Shown in pieces: positions 28,543 to 43,700 of a stretch of 64,000 nt of DNA. The DNA lies in the NCBI GenBank assembly GCA_013398015.1, contig VZRR01010414.1, positions 62,001 through 126,000 on the forward strand, read 5' to 3'. The position numbers were made by a program, and so were the translations under genes. Each line of letters starts with the position of its first letter. Position 1 is the stretch's first letter. Source of the stretch: Oreocharis arfaki (Eukaryota > Chordata > Aves > Passeriformes > Paramythiidae). The notes under the pieces were generated by a model. The model worked only from the letters and a program-made list of their open reading frames with translations. It was not told where the DNA came from and made no database searches.

Positions 28543-31500
28543 GCTAATACTCCATTGAGTTCTGTAAAGTCATGTCATACAACACAAAATTATTTCTATG
28601 GCATTTTCTATCACAAAATGATCATCTATTATGTGTTGCACTGTCTTCTTGCAAAATGCTACATATTTAGTATGTCCATAGGCAAAGAGAAAGCAAATTA
28701 TGTTACCTGAGGGACAGTAGGCCTGTGCTCCACTGCCAAAACTGTAAGCAGTCATGCACACTTATGAAATATATTTTTCCTGTTTCTCCCTTCTTGGGGG
28801 TAAAAAAATAAATTAACAAAAATTGCCAGCTTCTAGAGCCTGCAAAAATCGCTTTTTCAAACTTCAATTCATGTTATCTTTTCAGTTCTTGGAATAAGGA
28901 TCCCTTCTCAGGCAGGGTAAGTACTGTCCAAGTACATCACATTACACAGTAGCATGTAACCCTAAGAAATTAAAAGTAAATGTCATGTCATACCCCAACA
29001 AAAGATGTAGATTTTTTCTGGTGGTAAATCCAGATTAAGAATTTAACAGCCTTATTCATAAAAAGAGAGGAATATTTAATACCTTTAGCACCTGAAAATA
29101 CCATAAGAATACAGCCCCTCTAAGAAAATGGTCTTCACTATAACACACAGGAAGCCCTACACAGTGACATCTGTTTGCAGGCCTCCTCCTGTCCCCACAA
29201 GCGTGCCACAGCTCTTGTGAAAGCATCAGATCTGGTAAATAGGTCATGCCATGCCTTAGATCCTAAGGGACATACAGCATCCTCAGGGACCAGGCCCAGG
29301 GCCCTGTGCAGGTACAGCAGCTGCCAGATGTGCAGAGCTGGCCTGGGGGAATCTACCCTGACCTACAAGCATTCCTTGTTTCAAGGCAGAGCACAGCAGC
29401 TGCCTCCACAGAGCAGGTTAGTATCCAGCCCTTTAATCTTTATTTGCACAAATCTCTCACTGAACACATAGAAATGGAAGGAAAAACTGCACACACACAT
29501 GCCAGGGGTCTGTTGTTTTATGAACCTTCTAAGAGACTCCCTCCTCAGCAGCACCCACTCTACTGCGGTTCCCTCTTCTTCTTGTTATGCAACATTTTCC
29601 ATGTTCTAACACCTGAGAAAAGGAACACTAAACTTCAAAAGGTGAGCTGTTTCAATCTGTATCTTAAAGTCTTACTCTCACAGCTTATTAGTCATTAAAA
29701 ACAAAATAGTAGATTGTCTTCACCCTAGTGCAGATCTTTACCATGTGGAAACAACTCTGCTGGGTCCTGCACTTTATTTAGACTGAAACCTGAAATAACT
29801 TTGAGACAACTGCATTACACCCCTTTCACTTCACCTTTTGCCAAAAAATCAGGCTTCATTCCTAGACTCAAGACTCAAATTAGAATTTGTGTTTTCTTTG
29901 CTTAATTCTAAAATCGATAAAATAATCTGTCTCCAGAATGAGATTTATTAAAATGGAAAATAAGTGGCTTTCTATCGAAAATCTTTTGCATGTTAACTCT
30001 AATAAAACTAAACAGATATCCAATCTAAATTACACCAGTAGGACTTGGCCAAACTACAGTTAAACTACAGCAAAATAGAATCAAGAAACCTGAAAATTAA
30101 AGCACTGAAGAAATACTGCTAAATACTTGTCTGCAGTAAAATGTGGCCAGAATTAATTCATAGGTTATGTACCTATTCTGAACTCCACAGGGGAAAATCT
30201 GGTACAATGAGGTCAATAAAGGCCTTCACTCGAGTAAAACTTAATTTTGCAGATCAGAAATGGCAAGGGGAAACAGTGGCTGGCTGGGGAAAAAATTATA
30301 CATTCTTTCAGGTGAAAAATAAATTAATTATTTGGAACATTTTGTTAAAAAAAAAAAGTACCTTTTATCCTTAACTTCAGTTGAAATGCATTGTGTGTCC
30401 TCCCTTCATACTTGGAAGGAACCCCAGCTGCTTTGAAGTTCATCAGCCTAATGAGGAAGTCCATATAGCTTGGGCAACTGCTGCATACTTAGCAGCTCTT
30501 AAAAGGCAGAACCATTTATAAACGTAAAGGGATGGTTATTCAGATACAAATATAAATTCACTTTCTAGCTCTGCTGCTGCCAAGACTCACTGGACTCTGA
30601 GTGCTAGATTTTGATATAACAGGGAAAGATATTACTGAAGTTATTTGTTTGGATTCACTGCAGCAACAAACGTGATCTACCTACAGCAAAAACAAAGCTA
30701 CGGCTTTCATCAAAGTTTTGCAGTCTTGGCATCAGACGTGTGCAATTACTGCACCATCTGAATGCTTTAAGGACTTCAAGTCTAGCAGACTGAATAAAGG
30801 ACTGCACTTTTTAAATTAGCTACCAATATTTTAATAACAAATAAGACATTTATTGTATTATATTTCTGGCCTTATACAGGATTTAATCTTCTGTTGAATG
30901 CCATATGCTTGGACAAAGCCCCATGGCTAAAAAATAGTCAAAAGCGGCATTTTCTATTGGTACTGAAGCACACTATATTTAATACCCACATCTGGGAAGC
31001 TTTACACATGACCTGTAAATCAGTTACTCCCTTACACTCTAAATTTAATTTTCTAATCACAAATTACAAGAAACACTTATTTACACCAGTAGTAAAGCCA
31101 GGAATTTGGATCACATGAGGGGAAGGAGAAATATAACGTCTGCATGCTGCACACTCCATGAGGCATTTTTGCTGCCTGCATATTCACACATTTTCATTGC
31201 TTGGTTTTTCTGTGTTCCTTATTACACTGTAGATAAATTTCTTAAGAGAAAAAGAATTTGGAAGGAACAGACCTCTCGGAGACAAGGGCAACAATTAAGC
31301 TGGAAATGCCTGCTTTTCCTTCAGCACAATTATGCAAGTGATGTTGCTGCCATACCATTTCATTATCCGTGTGCCAACATAGAGGGTTTCTATTCCTGTT
31401 GGATGGAGGTACCCAAGCTAATCCAGGCTGTGCCAGCACGGAAAAATCTGAAGTTGCCCAGTAATTGTGAATGCAAATATAAATAACAGAAAATCAGAAA

Positions 31501-34500
31501 TGGAGTATTTATAGATGTGCATGCTTCCTGAATACCCATGATTAGCTGGAGAAAAAGACCAGCAGAACTACCCCAAAATGCATTTACAGGGTGAAATTTC
31601 TTTCTGATAACTTCAGAGGCTGTTGTCTTTCTGCTTCCTACAGTGCACATAAAACTTAACTCTGAAGTTTGCAGACCATGAAAAAGGAATGCTAAAATAA
31701 GGTACTGAGATCCAGAGTACTAAAGGGACAAGAAGGGCATGTGAGAAAAGGTCACCCCAACTGCAAAATAATATTTTCATAAAAAATTAAAAATAAGTAT
31801 TAAATATTTTCAAAATAACTTCAGCTTCGCTCCTTTGATCTGGAATGACTACTCTTAATACTACAATATAAAGCTTCTAAAATAGAATTATATACTTCAC
31901 AAATGAATGAGGGAGTGAATACTAACTGCCTTGTATTTTTCTATGTATTCAAACTGTTTTCTTATTTTTATGTGTAAGCATAGGTGCTTGCAATGATACT
32001 AAAAACATTAGTGGATGCTGTCAAGTGGCAAAGTAAACTGCAGGAATTTTTAACAAATCTGTAGAACTTTTAAGTTTGCCTTGTCCTCAATTTGCATGTT
32101 AAACACGTAATTAAAGTTACAGCATTCCACAGATGCCACCATGTAAAACAACTAGAGAAACTAAAAGGGGAGGAGAAAACAAGGAAATTTAATTTTACAT
32201 ACACGGATAAATAGATGGCAAACATGGCCATGAAAGCACATTAACAGAGAGCAAAAGCGCAGGGAATTAAAAGTAAAGAACACCATCTGGGTATCCTGGA
32301 TGGTGTGATGGCTCTGTCCCCTTCGTCCAGCTGGCAAGGGGGTGGGACATGGTACAGCTAACACTGCTAATGTATCTGAGGAGCTCAGCCAGCTCTGGGC
32401 TGCCCAGAAATCTTTGTGTCTGGCTGCGGCAGGAATGAGGGCACTGGCACTTTATGTGGCAAAAATGCAGTTTCTGTGATTAAGGATCACTTTCCTATCA
32501 CTTCAGTCAGCATCAGATCAAGCCCTGAAGTTAACTGGCTCAAAAACAGCCATCATTTTGAATTAACTTCTCTTTGGATTGGTCACTTCCTTTAAGGACT
32601 AAATTCGTAAAGGAATAGATTGAAGGAAAACAAGAATGATTTTTCATATTTTCTACTGCAAAGAAAAAGTCTCTGAGCTGTTCTCTATGTCCATTAAGTT
32701 CAGAGTTGTCACAAGGAAATCAGTACAGAGAGGAGAATTTATATTGGATTTTGCCACATTTTCTAACATTTTCTAATTAGGGCAGTGGACACTGGTACAA
32801 GTCACTAGGGACACTGTGATACTCATTGCATGTTTTCAGTAATACATTGGAGAATTTTAGGGAGAAAGCTTTAGATACAGCCCATTCTGATTCAGGAAAA
32901 GAGGATGGAATGGTTGGAACAGCACAAGCTCTCAGAACCACTCCTGACTCAAATTCTCATGATTGTGACCTCTTGGGTTAAAAAACAAAATGGTGGATAT
33001 TTTGGACTACTTTTTCTACAGCATAACACACAAAAATTCCCCCCCCCATGGATGTGAGTTTCAGCAATTTTGCTTTAAGTTATAATGCAGCTGTCTTCAT
33101 CCTTCAGTAATATTTTTCTGTTCTGCTTTTTAATTATTTCTTAGAATAATTACCATGTCATGGCTTGCAGCCTTTCCTCAGTTGTAATCACTGGTAATTT
33201 GTCTGAGAAAAAGACAGCAAGTTCAAATTTTGCAAGAATCTGAGGACTACGATGACCCCTCCAGGGAAAACAGCAGCATAGGAGATAGAGGTCTTTTATC
33301 TGAAGTGATTCTTAAACTTTAAAATTGGCCACATTTAAACTGTTAGCGTTCCAAACACGGTAATAGACTCCCAGAGAGTCCATGGCTCTGCCTGAGTGTT
33401 TTGCCAAGTCAGGATGGGGCTGTTGCTAACTGAAGCTGCAAGGGCTGAAGCAGGCCATACTGTGTTCATAGAAAGCTACCTTTTGCATTTATTTTTCTGC
33501 ACTGTCCTTGCACCCAGGAAGTAGGACACAACCGCATCCCTGGGAATAAGGAGGTGGAGCAGTGGGCCTCTGTACTCAGCCTGTGCGGACCAAGATCAAA
33601 CCAGCTCATAAACAGGAGGAAATATTACTTTCCTGTGTAGTACATGACAGTTCACAGCAGACAGGTGGTAGCCAAGAGCTCTTTCTCACACTGTAGAAAT
33701 TGTACCATTTATCCATCGCATTTCATAGAGTTCAGCCCAATAAAATGTATATGCAACCTGAATATGCCAAAAAAATCCTCCCGAAAAATAAGTAATTTCA
33801 TTGAATATTCCTAAAATAGAATGTGCAGGTATAATTGAACCAGCAGCTTTTCCCAGAGAGAAATCAAGAACAATTGCCAAATGATATGTCAATTGATATG
33901 ATCAGGAACTCTATCTCCAATGATAATAGCAAACCATTGTCACCATTTAAAAGTTATCTGGTGCCAAATGCTATTAAACTTCTTTTTAAAACCTTGATTT
34001 AATATAGATGTTAATATGCAAGATATGTTGGCACCCTTTAACAAACTTCCAGTTTGAGGTTGTCAAGAGTGTGAAAGATCAAACAGAGGTTAGTGCAAAT
34101 TCCAGGCTGTCAAGAAATACCTGACAGAGAATAAAGAGCAAAATTCTGCAAACCATTTCAATTTGACATTGATGGTTTTTACCTTGGGAAGGACCAGCAC
34201 ATGCAAGATTTGCTCTGTGAGGTGAAACAGTAAAGTACTTAAGGCTAGCCACAGAAAATGTAGTAGGTATTCGGGTACTGTGCCACCAATTCGTATTTAC
34301 AGACCCTTATAAATGCACAGATCATGAGCAAAATGAAACAAAAATAAGTGGATTGTGGAAAAAAAAACCAAAAAAATGAACATAAAGCTTCTAAACTATA
34401 CAAAAGCATGTGCTGAGATGAGGGGAAGTACTTAAGGTTTCAAGGGAAGGTGCTGCTGCTTTCTGAGGCTGAGAATGCACAATTCCAATGCATGAGTTTC

Positions 34501-37500
34501 ATGATCCCATTGAATTTGCTTTAAAGAAAAATCTAGCAATGATTTGCTACAGAAAGACATGGAGAACCCTTGCCATCATAAGCGTAATCTTAATTTGGCA
34601 TTACAGAGAATAAAGGAACAGGGGTTTTTTCGATTAGACTAAAACAGCCAACACCCCTTCACTTCCCTTCATTTGTTTTGATCTTTTTCATGTGATCTCA
34701 ATCCAAAAGTCTGACAGTGCAGGGCCAGAAGTAGATTTATTTTCATATTTGATGGTCATTTCTTTCCTCAAAGTCATGATGTTGTTTCCTTTACTTTACT
34801 CTCTAGAGGTTGTACGAGGAACCAATGTCATTCTAAACACTGAATAAATAATCTTTTGAGAACTATTTAACACGTTTCTTTTTCATCTATTTTTCATGTA
34901 AATTTCCCTTGTTAATAACACAGAATACAATCCCTTTGTTTCAGTGCTCCACTGAAGCCACTGAAAGAAAACTGAAGTTTGCAGTTCCCCAAGAACAAAG
35001 TCATAGTCTTAGTCCCACGTTATGACTCCTCTGATCCTGAGTGGGTGTTAAATCAAGCCTTGTAATATTAAAATTTCCACGTGCTTATGACAATTTAGTT
35101 GTCTGTGTCACACTAGAATTTCTCTTAGTTGTCTGGTGCTAACTGACCATGCTACTTTACCATAAGGAGTTTAACTGCTATCTTCACATTTGAAAATGCT
35201 GGTAGCTAGAATGAAGTTATGTCCTTCGGTTTTAAGCTTTCATTAAGAAAAAAAATTCCCATCCCTACATTTAGAGTATAGAGAAAAGCTTGAAGGACAC
35301 CAATCACCCAAAATCAAGGATAAATTTCTACCTATGTAATGTTTTCAATTTCATTAGTTTGGGAATTTTTTTAAACCTGGTGCCTTCCAAATGCCTCAAT
35401 TTGACATTGCCAAAAAAAAAGTGTGCTTTGCATTTACCATGAGCAGCATTGTCCTTCACAGAGGCTGTGCTCTTTATCTTGTAGTGCCTCAACAGGGCAG
35501 CTTGGTTTCAGCATGTGCATATTTTTCTTTAGATAAATCACTGAGCTCCCTAATGAGGGCTTTTCTCTCTGTGAAATGCAACAAGAGACCAATATATGTT
35601 CCTGGACAGGTGCCCATCGCAGAGACCTGGGAGATGGCTCTTAGAGCTGCATCCATCTGCCAGAAGTAGCTTTATCTGGGATCAATAGCAATCCTGGTGT
35701 CCAGGTAATTAGCACCTAACGTGTATGTGTCACACCCTTCACCTCTGCCATTGACTGGAGAGCTGCCCTGCATGCAGGGTGGCATTTCCATGAGGACAAG
35801 TCTGTGACAATGCAAATGAAGCCCGTGTAACTCCAGGCTTGAAAAGCAAAGCTAAGCTGTATATTCCTCTTTGGGACCGGTCCACAGCTTTGTAGCAAAA
35901 ACAAGAACACCCTAGAAATACACAAGATATGGTTTGAATTTGTATGGGAAAAAAAAAAGTCTTAGAAAATTTCCTTTTATTTTTGCATCACCATTGGTTG
36001 ACAACTGGAGAGGTGTCAGTAGAGCTCAAAGCCTTATTTATTTTCCACAGAAGTTATTCAGAAAGTTTGGTGCTGCAATAACTTTTTTGAAGTCAAAATG
36101 CTTCTAGTTTTAAAACTTTCTTTTCCTTTGCTTGGAAATGTTTATCCTCCACCTATAACTTTCAGTATTTACTTATCACCAGTGCTACTGGGCCTAACTG
36201 ATACCTTACTAATGAACAGTGGCTGCAAATGAGCATAGTGGTACCAACTATACTTTCAGTAAATAGATTATAACTCTCACCTACACAGTACTCCATAACC
36301 AACATTCTCCATGAGCCTTCCCTACTATTCAAGACTATTAATCCTATTTCAAAACAAAGTCACCCAGAAAAGATGGAACTAACCCCAGAGAAGGTATGTT
36401 CTAAGTGTATGCAATTGGATCTTTATCAAACCATTTCATCCTTTCACTGTGTTAGCTCAGAGAAGTTAAGCAGGCAATCTCATCATCTCAACCACTGAAC
36501 ACAAATGTCTTCCCTTCATTCTGCTTATAAATAGAGAGAGCTTTATACAGAAGAGATTTTAACATTTTAGGCTTAAAACTGATTCTGGATTGTTACTTTA
36601 AGACAGCACAGTCAGCTCAAGATGTCATTGGCACCAAGCCACTCAGAGATATTCAAACCTCCCATGGGCTGCTTTGGCACATGTACAGTACACAGTGTTT
36701 TTGTTCAGTAAGTTCTTAGCACAAAAATGTAAAAATGAGGTGCTTCAGAGCATTATAATTTTAAAAAGGTTCTAAGGAGCTAATTCAAATAACTTCAGGA
36801 TTAGAAAATTTATCTCTCCCAATGTTGAAGTGGTGAAATGAGCAATAGCTCATAAAGTAATAGTAGTGTTGGAATCCATTCATTCCCTGGTGACCTTGTA
36901 TTGGCATTGAACTTCAGCTGGCACTGAAATGCAGGAGAGAACCAACAGTGCTTACTGATGAAACACATAATGAAAGCAACCTGCTTTCTGGAATATTTTG
37001 TACCTTGTGCAAATGTTCTGATTTTCTGATATCTCATTAATTCTGTTGCTCCTCTGCTAGTGGAAAAAGACTAATTTTTAATGATTTGAGCAGCTTTTTG
37101 TATTGCCTTTATAGCATGCCTAAAGTTTAAAAAATTATCATGATCCTGATATAAATTCCACAGCCATTAAGCTGTTAATATCCAAAAAACTAATTTAAAA
37201 CTACAGAATTCATTTTGACCTGCAACACAGTGAAAACTTATTACAATAGATAAAAAATTATGCCTTGAAAACTTCATCTGTTTTGTGGCCTACTATAGCT
37301 GAAATAGACTTATATTAAAAAAATTAATGCATTCAAACTAAAATTTAAGTGGCCCATTCTCATTTACTGCCTGGGGTAATTAGATTTTTTTTTTTTTAGA
37401 GTTCAATTACATTTTAAAAAAACTGTTTGTTTTCTTTCACTGATATAATGAAATGGGGATAAAGATCACCTAACGCTCCAGCCAGAGGGCTCTTTTAACA

Positions 37501-38538
37501 CTTATAAGATGAAGAGCACACAGATGACAGAAAGAAAGAAAAGATGGCTTTTTGTACTGCCATGAAATATGCTGAATATATGACTAAGAAGTTGTTAAAA
37601 GGCAAAGAAAAATTGTTGAAACAAATTGGGTTTGAGGCTATGTGAGTATGTTTCACTAGGAACATCCTTATTATTTTTAGAAATAGGAAAAATATCCTGA
37701 GCTTTGAAAACTAAGATAAAAAATGCTATTGAATAGGAAGATATTCTTAATCTCTAAAGACTTTAATTGGTGTCCATTAATTCAATAGGGTCTATCAGGC
37801 TCTGTTTCCACATACTCAGCCAAATCTGGTTCACAATACCATTCATTGTATCCAAGTGAATAACAGAAGGGACTAATTTTACTGGTTTTACCAAATTTGG
37901 GTTAACATGCTTGTACTGAATCAGTTTACTGATTTGAAATGTTGTATCACTAAGATTGTACATAACCACACAGAACTCTTTGAGTTATGCAAAGGTAAGA
38001 AATATATCAAACTGGCCAGATCTTCAAACTGGCATGGACAGCAAAAGACAGTAGTCCTGCTCACAGTGGTTTTTGTTACCTATTTTCTATTTTTATTTTA
38101 ATAGAGGTCAGCTTTGTGAACTGGACAGAGATAGAAACACTTTAAGCCCTCGGTATTGTGCTAATTTTACCTTAATGTCAGTTTAAAATTTAGTTGCTGG
38201 TCATGGTCTGTCATATAATTAACTAAGGAAACTAAAATTTAAAGCTAGATACTGTTTTTTAGCGGGGACCAGAGCTATCAATTCTAATAGAGTCAAATAA
38301 AAATTTCCAGAATGAGAGAGAGGCAAAATGTCTTTAAAAAGGCACTAATGTAACTCCCACAATCTGAATAATTATCTGTAAAGTTAAAGACATTTGCATA
38401 AAATATTTTTCTTTTAATGATCCCACTGAGAAATTAATAGTTTCATAACTTTGGTAATGTTCAGAGACAGCTGCACCTGTGATGATCTTGCCCCTTCATG
38501 AATACTATTAATCAGTACAATTTCTGACACAGACCAGA
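25439..38538. other. Intergenic sequence
   Basis: About 13 kb without a recognisable gene or transposon apart from the AT microsatellite at 28.5 kb. Short frames near 29.2-29.7 and 31.1-31.5 kb have no recognisable domain. Confidence 0.65.
28510..28541. repeat. (AT)n microsatellite
   Basis: About 16 uninterrupted AT dinucleotides. Confidence 0.97.
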
Positions 38539-38667
38539 AAAAAAAAACAAAACAAAAAACCAAAAAACAACAACAACAACAACAAAAAAAAGGAACACCA
38601 AAAAAAACCCCACCAAAAAAAAAAAAAAAAAAAAAGAAAAAAAAAACNCCAAAAAGACAACCAACCA
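38539..38667. repeat. A-rich/CAA low-complexity tract with an ambiguous base
   Basis: Long A runs mixed with a short (CAA)n and AACC-type motifs; one run exceeds 20 A. An N sits at 38648, the only undetermined base noticed in the window, next to these homopolymers. Confidence 0.95.
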
Positions 38668-40724
38668 GGAGTCAATTCAACTGTTTTGGGCCTAAAATAT
38701 ATTTACAGAAAAATCCACTCCACAAGCCAGCCTGTATCTAAGAAAATCAGTGAGTGTTGTATAGAGTAAACACCACTCTAGAGTTTCTGAAAAACATGTG
38801 ACTGGCAAGGGCAGGGAGAGACTTCCTCCATCAGTCCCTTCCCCAGCTCAGGGTCGAGAGCTGAGGCTGAGCTGCATCCTGGGAGCTTATTTACTGCTGA
38901 TCCTACCTGTGCCACACACCTGCAGTCTGGTCTACCCCACAGCCTCACTGATTCTCAGCAGTTTTTGACACACCCTCTCTCAGTCCAATCTCTTCTTATC
39001 TGCTCCTGGTCATCAGGACACATCTATTGGTATAATAACTCATATAATTATATTAATTAATTAGTAATAATTAGGGCTGAAAATACTTTTCAAATAATAA
39101 CAGTTGGCTTAACTGCATTTACCGTTTCCCTTCTCTAACACTTTTTTGGCCTACTTCAGAAGTGTTATAAGTAGAAACTGGAAAGACAATGAAACACCTT
39201 TTTGGATAATTATGGAGAAGTTCTGAATGTGTAATTAGGGTCCTGATACATAATTTTTAGGGTTGTGCAGGAAACTGGATCCCAGGGACTTTTTTTATAG
39301 GCTTACTCACTCAAAAACACGCTGCCATTGTCACATCTGATCACCTCACGTTTTTTGCTGAAAATCTAGAAAAATGAAAAAAGTGAACCATTTCTCCAAT
39401 GAAAACCTCAAGGGTTAAAAAGAAATTAAGACAATCATGATCATATCTCAGAGACAATTTTTTTCCTCTAGAAATCTGCTCCAAAAACTAGACAAAACCT
39501 CCTCCCTGCTCCTAGCTTTTATCTGCTTTGCCTATGCTTGGGTTTTCTATCTCTCTCTCCGTGGCCAAGGGTTCAGCTTTTGAAAACTGTCCATCTGTTC
39601 CTGTGTTAATTCTGCTATGTTTATGCCAACTCCTAATGGTTAGGTTTCCTTATGTGCACTTTTTCCCACAGAAACTTTTCATCAGAGCTGACTGAAGACA
39701 GCCCAGTGATTACAGGGTGTTAGACAGGGACTTGGTGCAGGAGCCCATTGTAAGCCAGCAGTCCATACAGTGAACGTGGCTTACAGTATGGAATCCATAC
39801 CTCACCTTCACAACCCTGTAATAATTTGTAAAGCTAAGCCTCTGCATTTACTCATATCCAAAATTCAGGAGGTACAAGCAATGTGAAATCACCTGCAATA
39901 AAAAAGCAAAGTCATCCTGATATACAACAGGAGAATATCCAACTGAAAAAGTTATTTTTCTTCCAAGTGACAGTATTCCTGTAATCTAACACAGTCCTCT
40001 CTAAAACTGAGGGGTTTTCCTATTTTATTCAATTCTTTTTAGTGAGTTACAACAACGTAGCTCCAACTTCTGAAAAAAGCAGTGAGTTTTGCAGACCTGT
40101 TGAGGATGAACAAGTTGTCAAGACTTTGTGTCTGATCTTGTACCTGTAGTTAATTTGACATAGCTGCAAGATTAAAAGACAAACTGACAAACTGCTACCT
40201 ACTGAAATTACTCGTTATTGATTAAGGTTTGAAATACCTGGCCAAAATATCCCCAGAACTCTGCATTTCAAAGTTGTTACAAAATGATAGACGTTATAAG
40301 CAGCTGTGGAGGTTAAGACAATCTGATGACTGAACAAGGTCATGACTCTGCTGCTATCAAAGAACTGTCTCTGCTGCCAGGGAACAGATTTCCTTTCTAG
40401 TGGACAATCCTGTTAATTTACTCGTAGAAAAAAAAAGACTCCACTAACTTGAGACAAGATACATATTGTTTAGATCAAATAAGGGGGGGAAAAAGCTGTA
40501 ATACAACCACTACTGCAACATGCATTTCCATTGCCAAAAAGATAAATATAAGAGAAACTAAAAACACACTGAGATATTCTCTGGGAGAGGAGAAACACTA
40601 GAAGCAGCATCACTCCCAAACACGTGTTGCAGCTAGGATCTCCCTTCTTCATAAAGCAAGGGTTATTTCCTACACAAAAATGAAGATCAGGGTCTATTTT
40701 GAAGGGCAAACTCTCCCCTCTCCC

Positions 40725-40759
40725 TTGAAGTATCAAGTACCCCTCTCTTGATACTTCAA
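40725..40759. repeat. Perfect hairpin palindrome, 13-bp arms
   Basis: Left arm TTGAAGTATCAAG (40725-40737), 9-nt pyrimidine-rich loop (40738-40746), right arm CTTGATACTTCAA (40747-40759), with no mismatch. Confidence 0.95.
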
Positions 40760-43700
40760 CACTCAAGTAAGAAAAAGAGATCATATTAATTTCCTGCTTG
40801 ATAACCAGCTTTTCTGCTGGTATTCTATGTCTGGTCTATTTATTTTTCAATTGTATCCACATCTACCCCAATAAGGTAGAAAGATATTCAGAATTTCCTT
40901 GACTTCTTGGTAGGTGTAAGAATACAGGGGCTTTTTGTGTTTTCTTTTTTTTTTTTTAATTGCAAAACATCAGAGCTTGTAGCATCACCTGGCCAGGAAT
41001 ATCATATCATGTAAATATCTAAATTCCTTAATGTCCTTTAGAAACCTGTACCTATTCAAGTAACTTCTCCGTTGATTATCTTCATGAAATCTGAACAAAA
41101 ATGGGGCAATACTACTCTGCCACACTGTTTTGTTTTCATGATGTATCAAAAAATAGGTGCAGATGATATTTTTTTTTTTTTGCACAACCTGAACATCCAT
41201 TTATATTATTAATAAATTAGGTCTGAGTCATTTCTGAGTCAGAATCGCCTTTCTGTATGCACAACACCCCAAAGATAGATTGTTTATTCCAATTTCTAAC
41301 TTTAATCAATATTTTCCAACTTAATGTAATTTCATGTGAACTGGAATGGAACTCAGATCCTTTTCTTATGATTTTCACAAAAAATTCAAGGTGCACACTT
41401 TTTTCTGTCCCTCTCCCAACAGGATCAAAGTTGTCAATTCAATTATACAAGACGCTTTAGTTTTCAAGTCATGTGGCCCAAGTCAAAACTTTTCACTTGC
41501 CTTTTAAATTCTTAGTTTAGTACAAAAACTTCTGATGAACACTGGGGCTTTTCACTTTTCAAAGGTTGAACATAGCAAAACACACACTGCAAAGTCTAAT
41601 AGTGGGATATTGCCAAAAGAACACAATAAAACTACTATTTCACTTGTAAGAGTTAATGTTTCCTTTAAATACTTAGTCCATTTGAAGATGTAGAAAGAGC
41701 ATGATATTAAAATGTTTATGTTAATGTATTTTGCTTGATAACCCTGTTTATATTTGTTTACAGTTCAGCAGCACATTAGCAGTAAAGTAGAATAAACATC
41801 ATAAAGTGATGGTAAGACTTAAGTGCCTTAGCACAAATAAGGAGAAGGTTTCACACCACACTGAATTTATATTAAAATCTCTCAGTGATTTTGAGAAGAG
41901 CATACCCACACACACAATTAGAAAAGGCAGAATAGGTCCTAAATGAGCTCTGTGAATTCTATATGCCTTACTCTTCCTAATGCACTACACCAATAAACAG
42001 TTAGAGTAATCATGCTGGTGGCAGGGCTCCCATTGTCTTTAATAAGCTTTTCCATTTACAAAGCAAGTGCAGTCTCATGCAGGCAGGTAGAGGGTAAAAG
42101 CAGAAAACTTAATGGACAGTGTCAGCTCTGATGCAACACAGCTATTTCTGGGTCCACCAGGAAAACCAGTGCTGTAATGGCCAAAACACAATAATTAATA
42201 TCATCATCCAAAAGCCAACTGGCAGGAGAAGTTCAGTAAGCTTTACCTCTTAATAAAAACCTCATTAGCTTCACTTGGCTTCTATTATGTTACTTTCACA
42301 ATCCCTGTCTTAAGTCATTGTTCTTCCCCTGCCTTCTCTGGGTTACTCACAATTACAGTTCCACTGTGAGACCTCAACAGAAATGAGGAAAGCCTTGCAT
42401 TTCAGGGACAATACATAGGCTTTTCTACTAATTCAGTCTTCGACTGACAACGTTATTATATCATTTGTAGGCAACATTGTGAATATCTCCAAAGAACCAC
42501 AGCATTACTTATTCACACCCTAGACTGTTTGATCATTAGGGAATGTCAAAGTGATTTTGGGGAACTTACACTGCTGTTTCAAAAGCCTGGTATGAAAATT
42601 TATGATAAAGTCTGGTTCAGTCTTGCAAGAAAAAATTCAGAATAAGATCAGTGTCACACCAGACCCTGCCTCAGGACCCTGCCACACATTTGGTACCATC
42701 TTACAGCTTTGTAGTGCAAAATAAAAGAACTACCTTAGTAGCTGTCTCATGAAAAGGAGCTTAACTCTTTCCAAAGCTAAAAACCAATTAGCTAATACCT
42801 AACAAAGAAATTATTTTGGAGAAAAATCAATCAACACATTCAAATATAAAACAAAATCTGGGAACTCAATGATCGGGAAAATGGCATCAACCAGAAAAAA
42901 AATTGTCAGTGACAAAATAGAAAAGATGCTTTTACCACACACTGCCATACAATTTTGTTGGTCCTTTTTGTGCTTCATTTCTTAGGTTCTTTCTGTGCTT
43001 CTGATTTAGAAAGAACTATTACAACTACAAATGCACTCCAAAAATCCATCTACAGACTGCTTTAAGCATTTGCTATCATTCAAAGGGAATTAGGAATACT
43101 TTAAAAGTCTGTTTTGATTTCTTTATGCCTATAATGCTGTACCAAGTCTGCACAAGTGATGGTTCTTTCTGAATAACTACCTTGTAATAGTGAGTTAAGT
43201 GACATAAAATGCGTATTAGAGAAAGAATGCTGATATTAGGCAATATTTACCATAGCAAAATCACACTCACACAACAGTTGTGACAAATTAGGTACAACTA
43301 ATTCTGTTTCTCCCTTGATTGTAGATATATTGAGACACAGCTGAATTCTGCCCAGAGAGATTTCAGTGGCCTTCCGAACAGCCTGTGAGGTAACATGGTC
43401 ATCCCCAAAGTTACCCAAAATTCACAGTATCCTTACATCCTCCTGTACCATGGGAAACCTGATGGATACCCTGGAAAAGAGGCTTTTGCCTTGGTGTGGA
43501 TTTTGTTTTCCATTTAGCAAATTTAATTCAGGGATTTTGTTTTTTGGTTACTTTTCCTTTGATCTTCAAACATTGCAAAATAATTGGGGAATGCACAGGC
43601 TCTATTGCAAACATTATGGGATTTTACCAACACCTCGTTTTCCCCCCCAGGAAAGACAGAAGATACACAGAAATACAGGTAATTAAGTACACTTACAATG

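Noticed and set aside
28361..28558. Frame ending in an alternating Tyr-Ile stretch
   Set aside because: This is the translation of the AT microsatellite, not a protein.
31106..31486. 126-codon open frame with aromatic-rich start
   Set aside because: No signal peptide, domain or repeat recognised; no ATG-supported start with conserved context.
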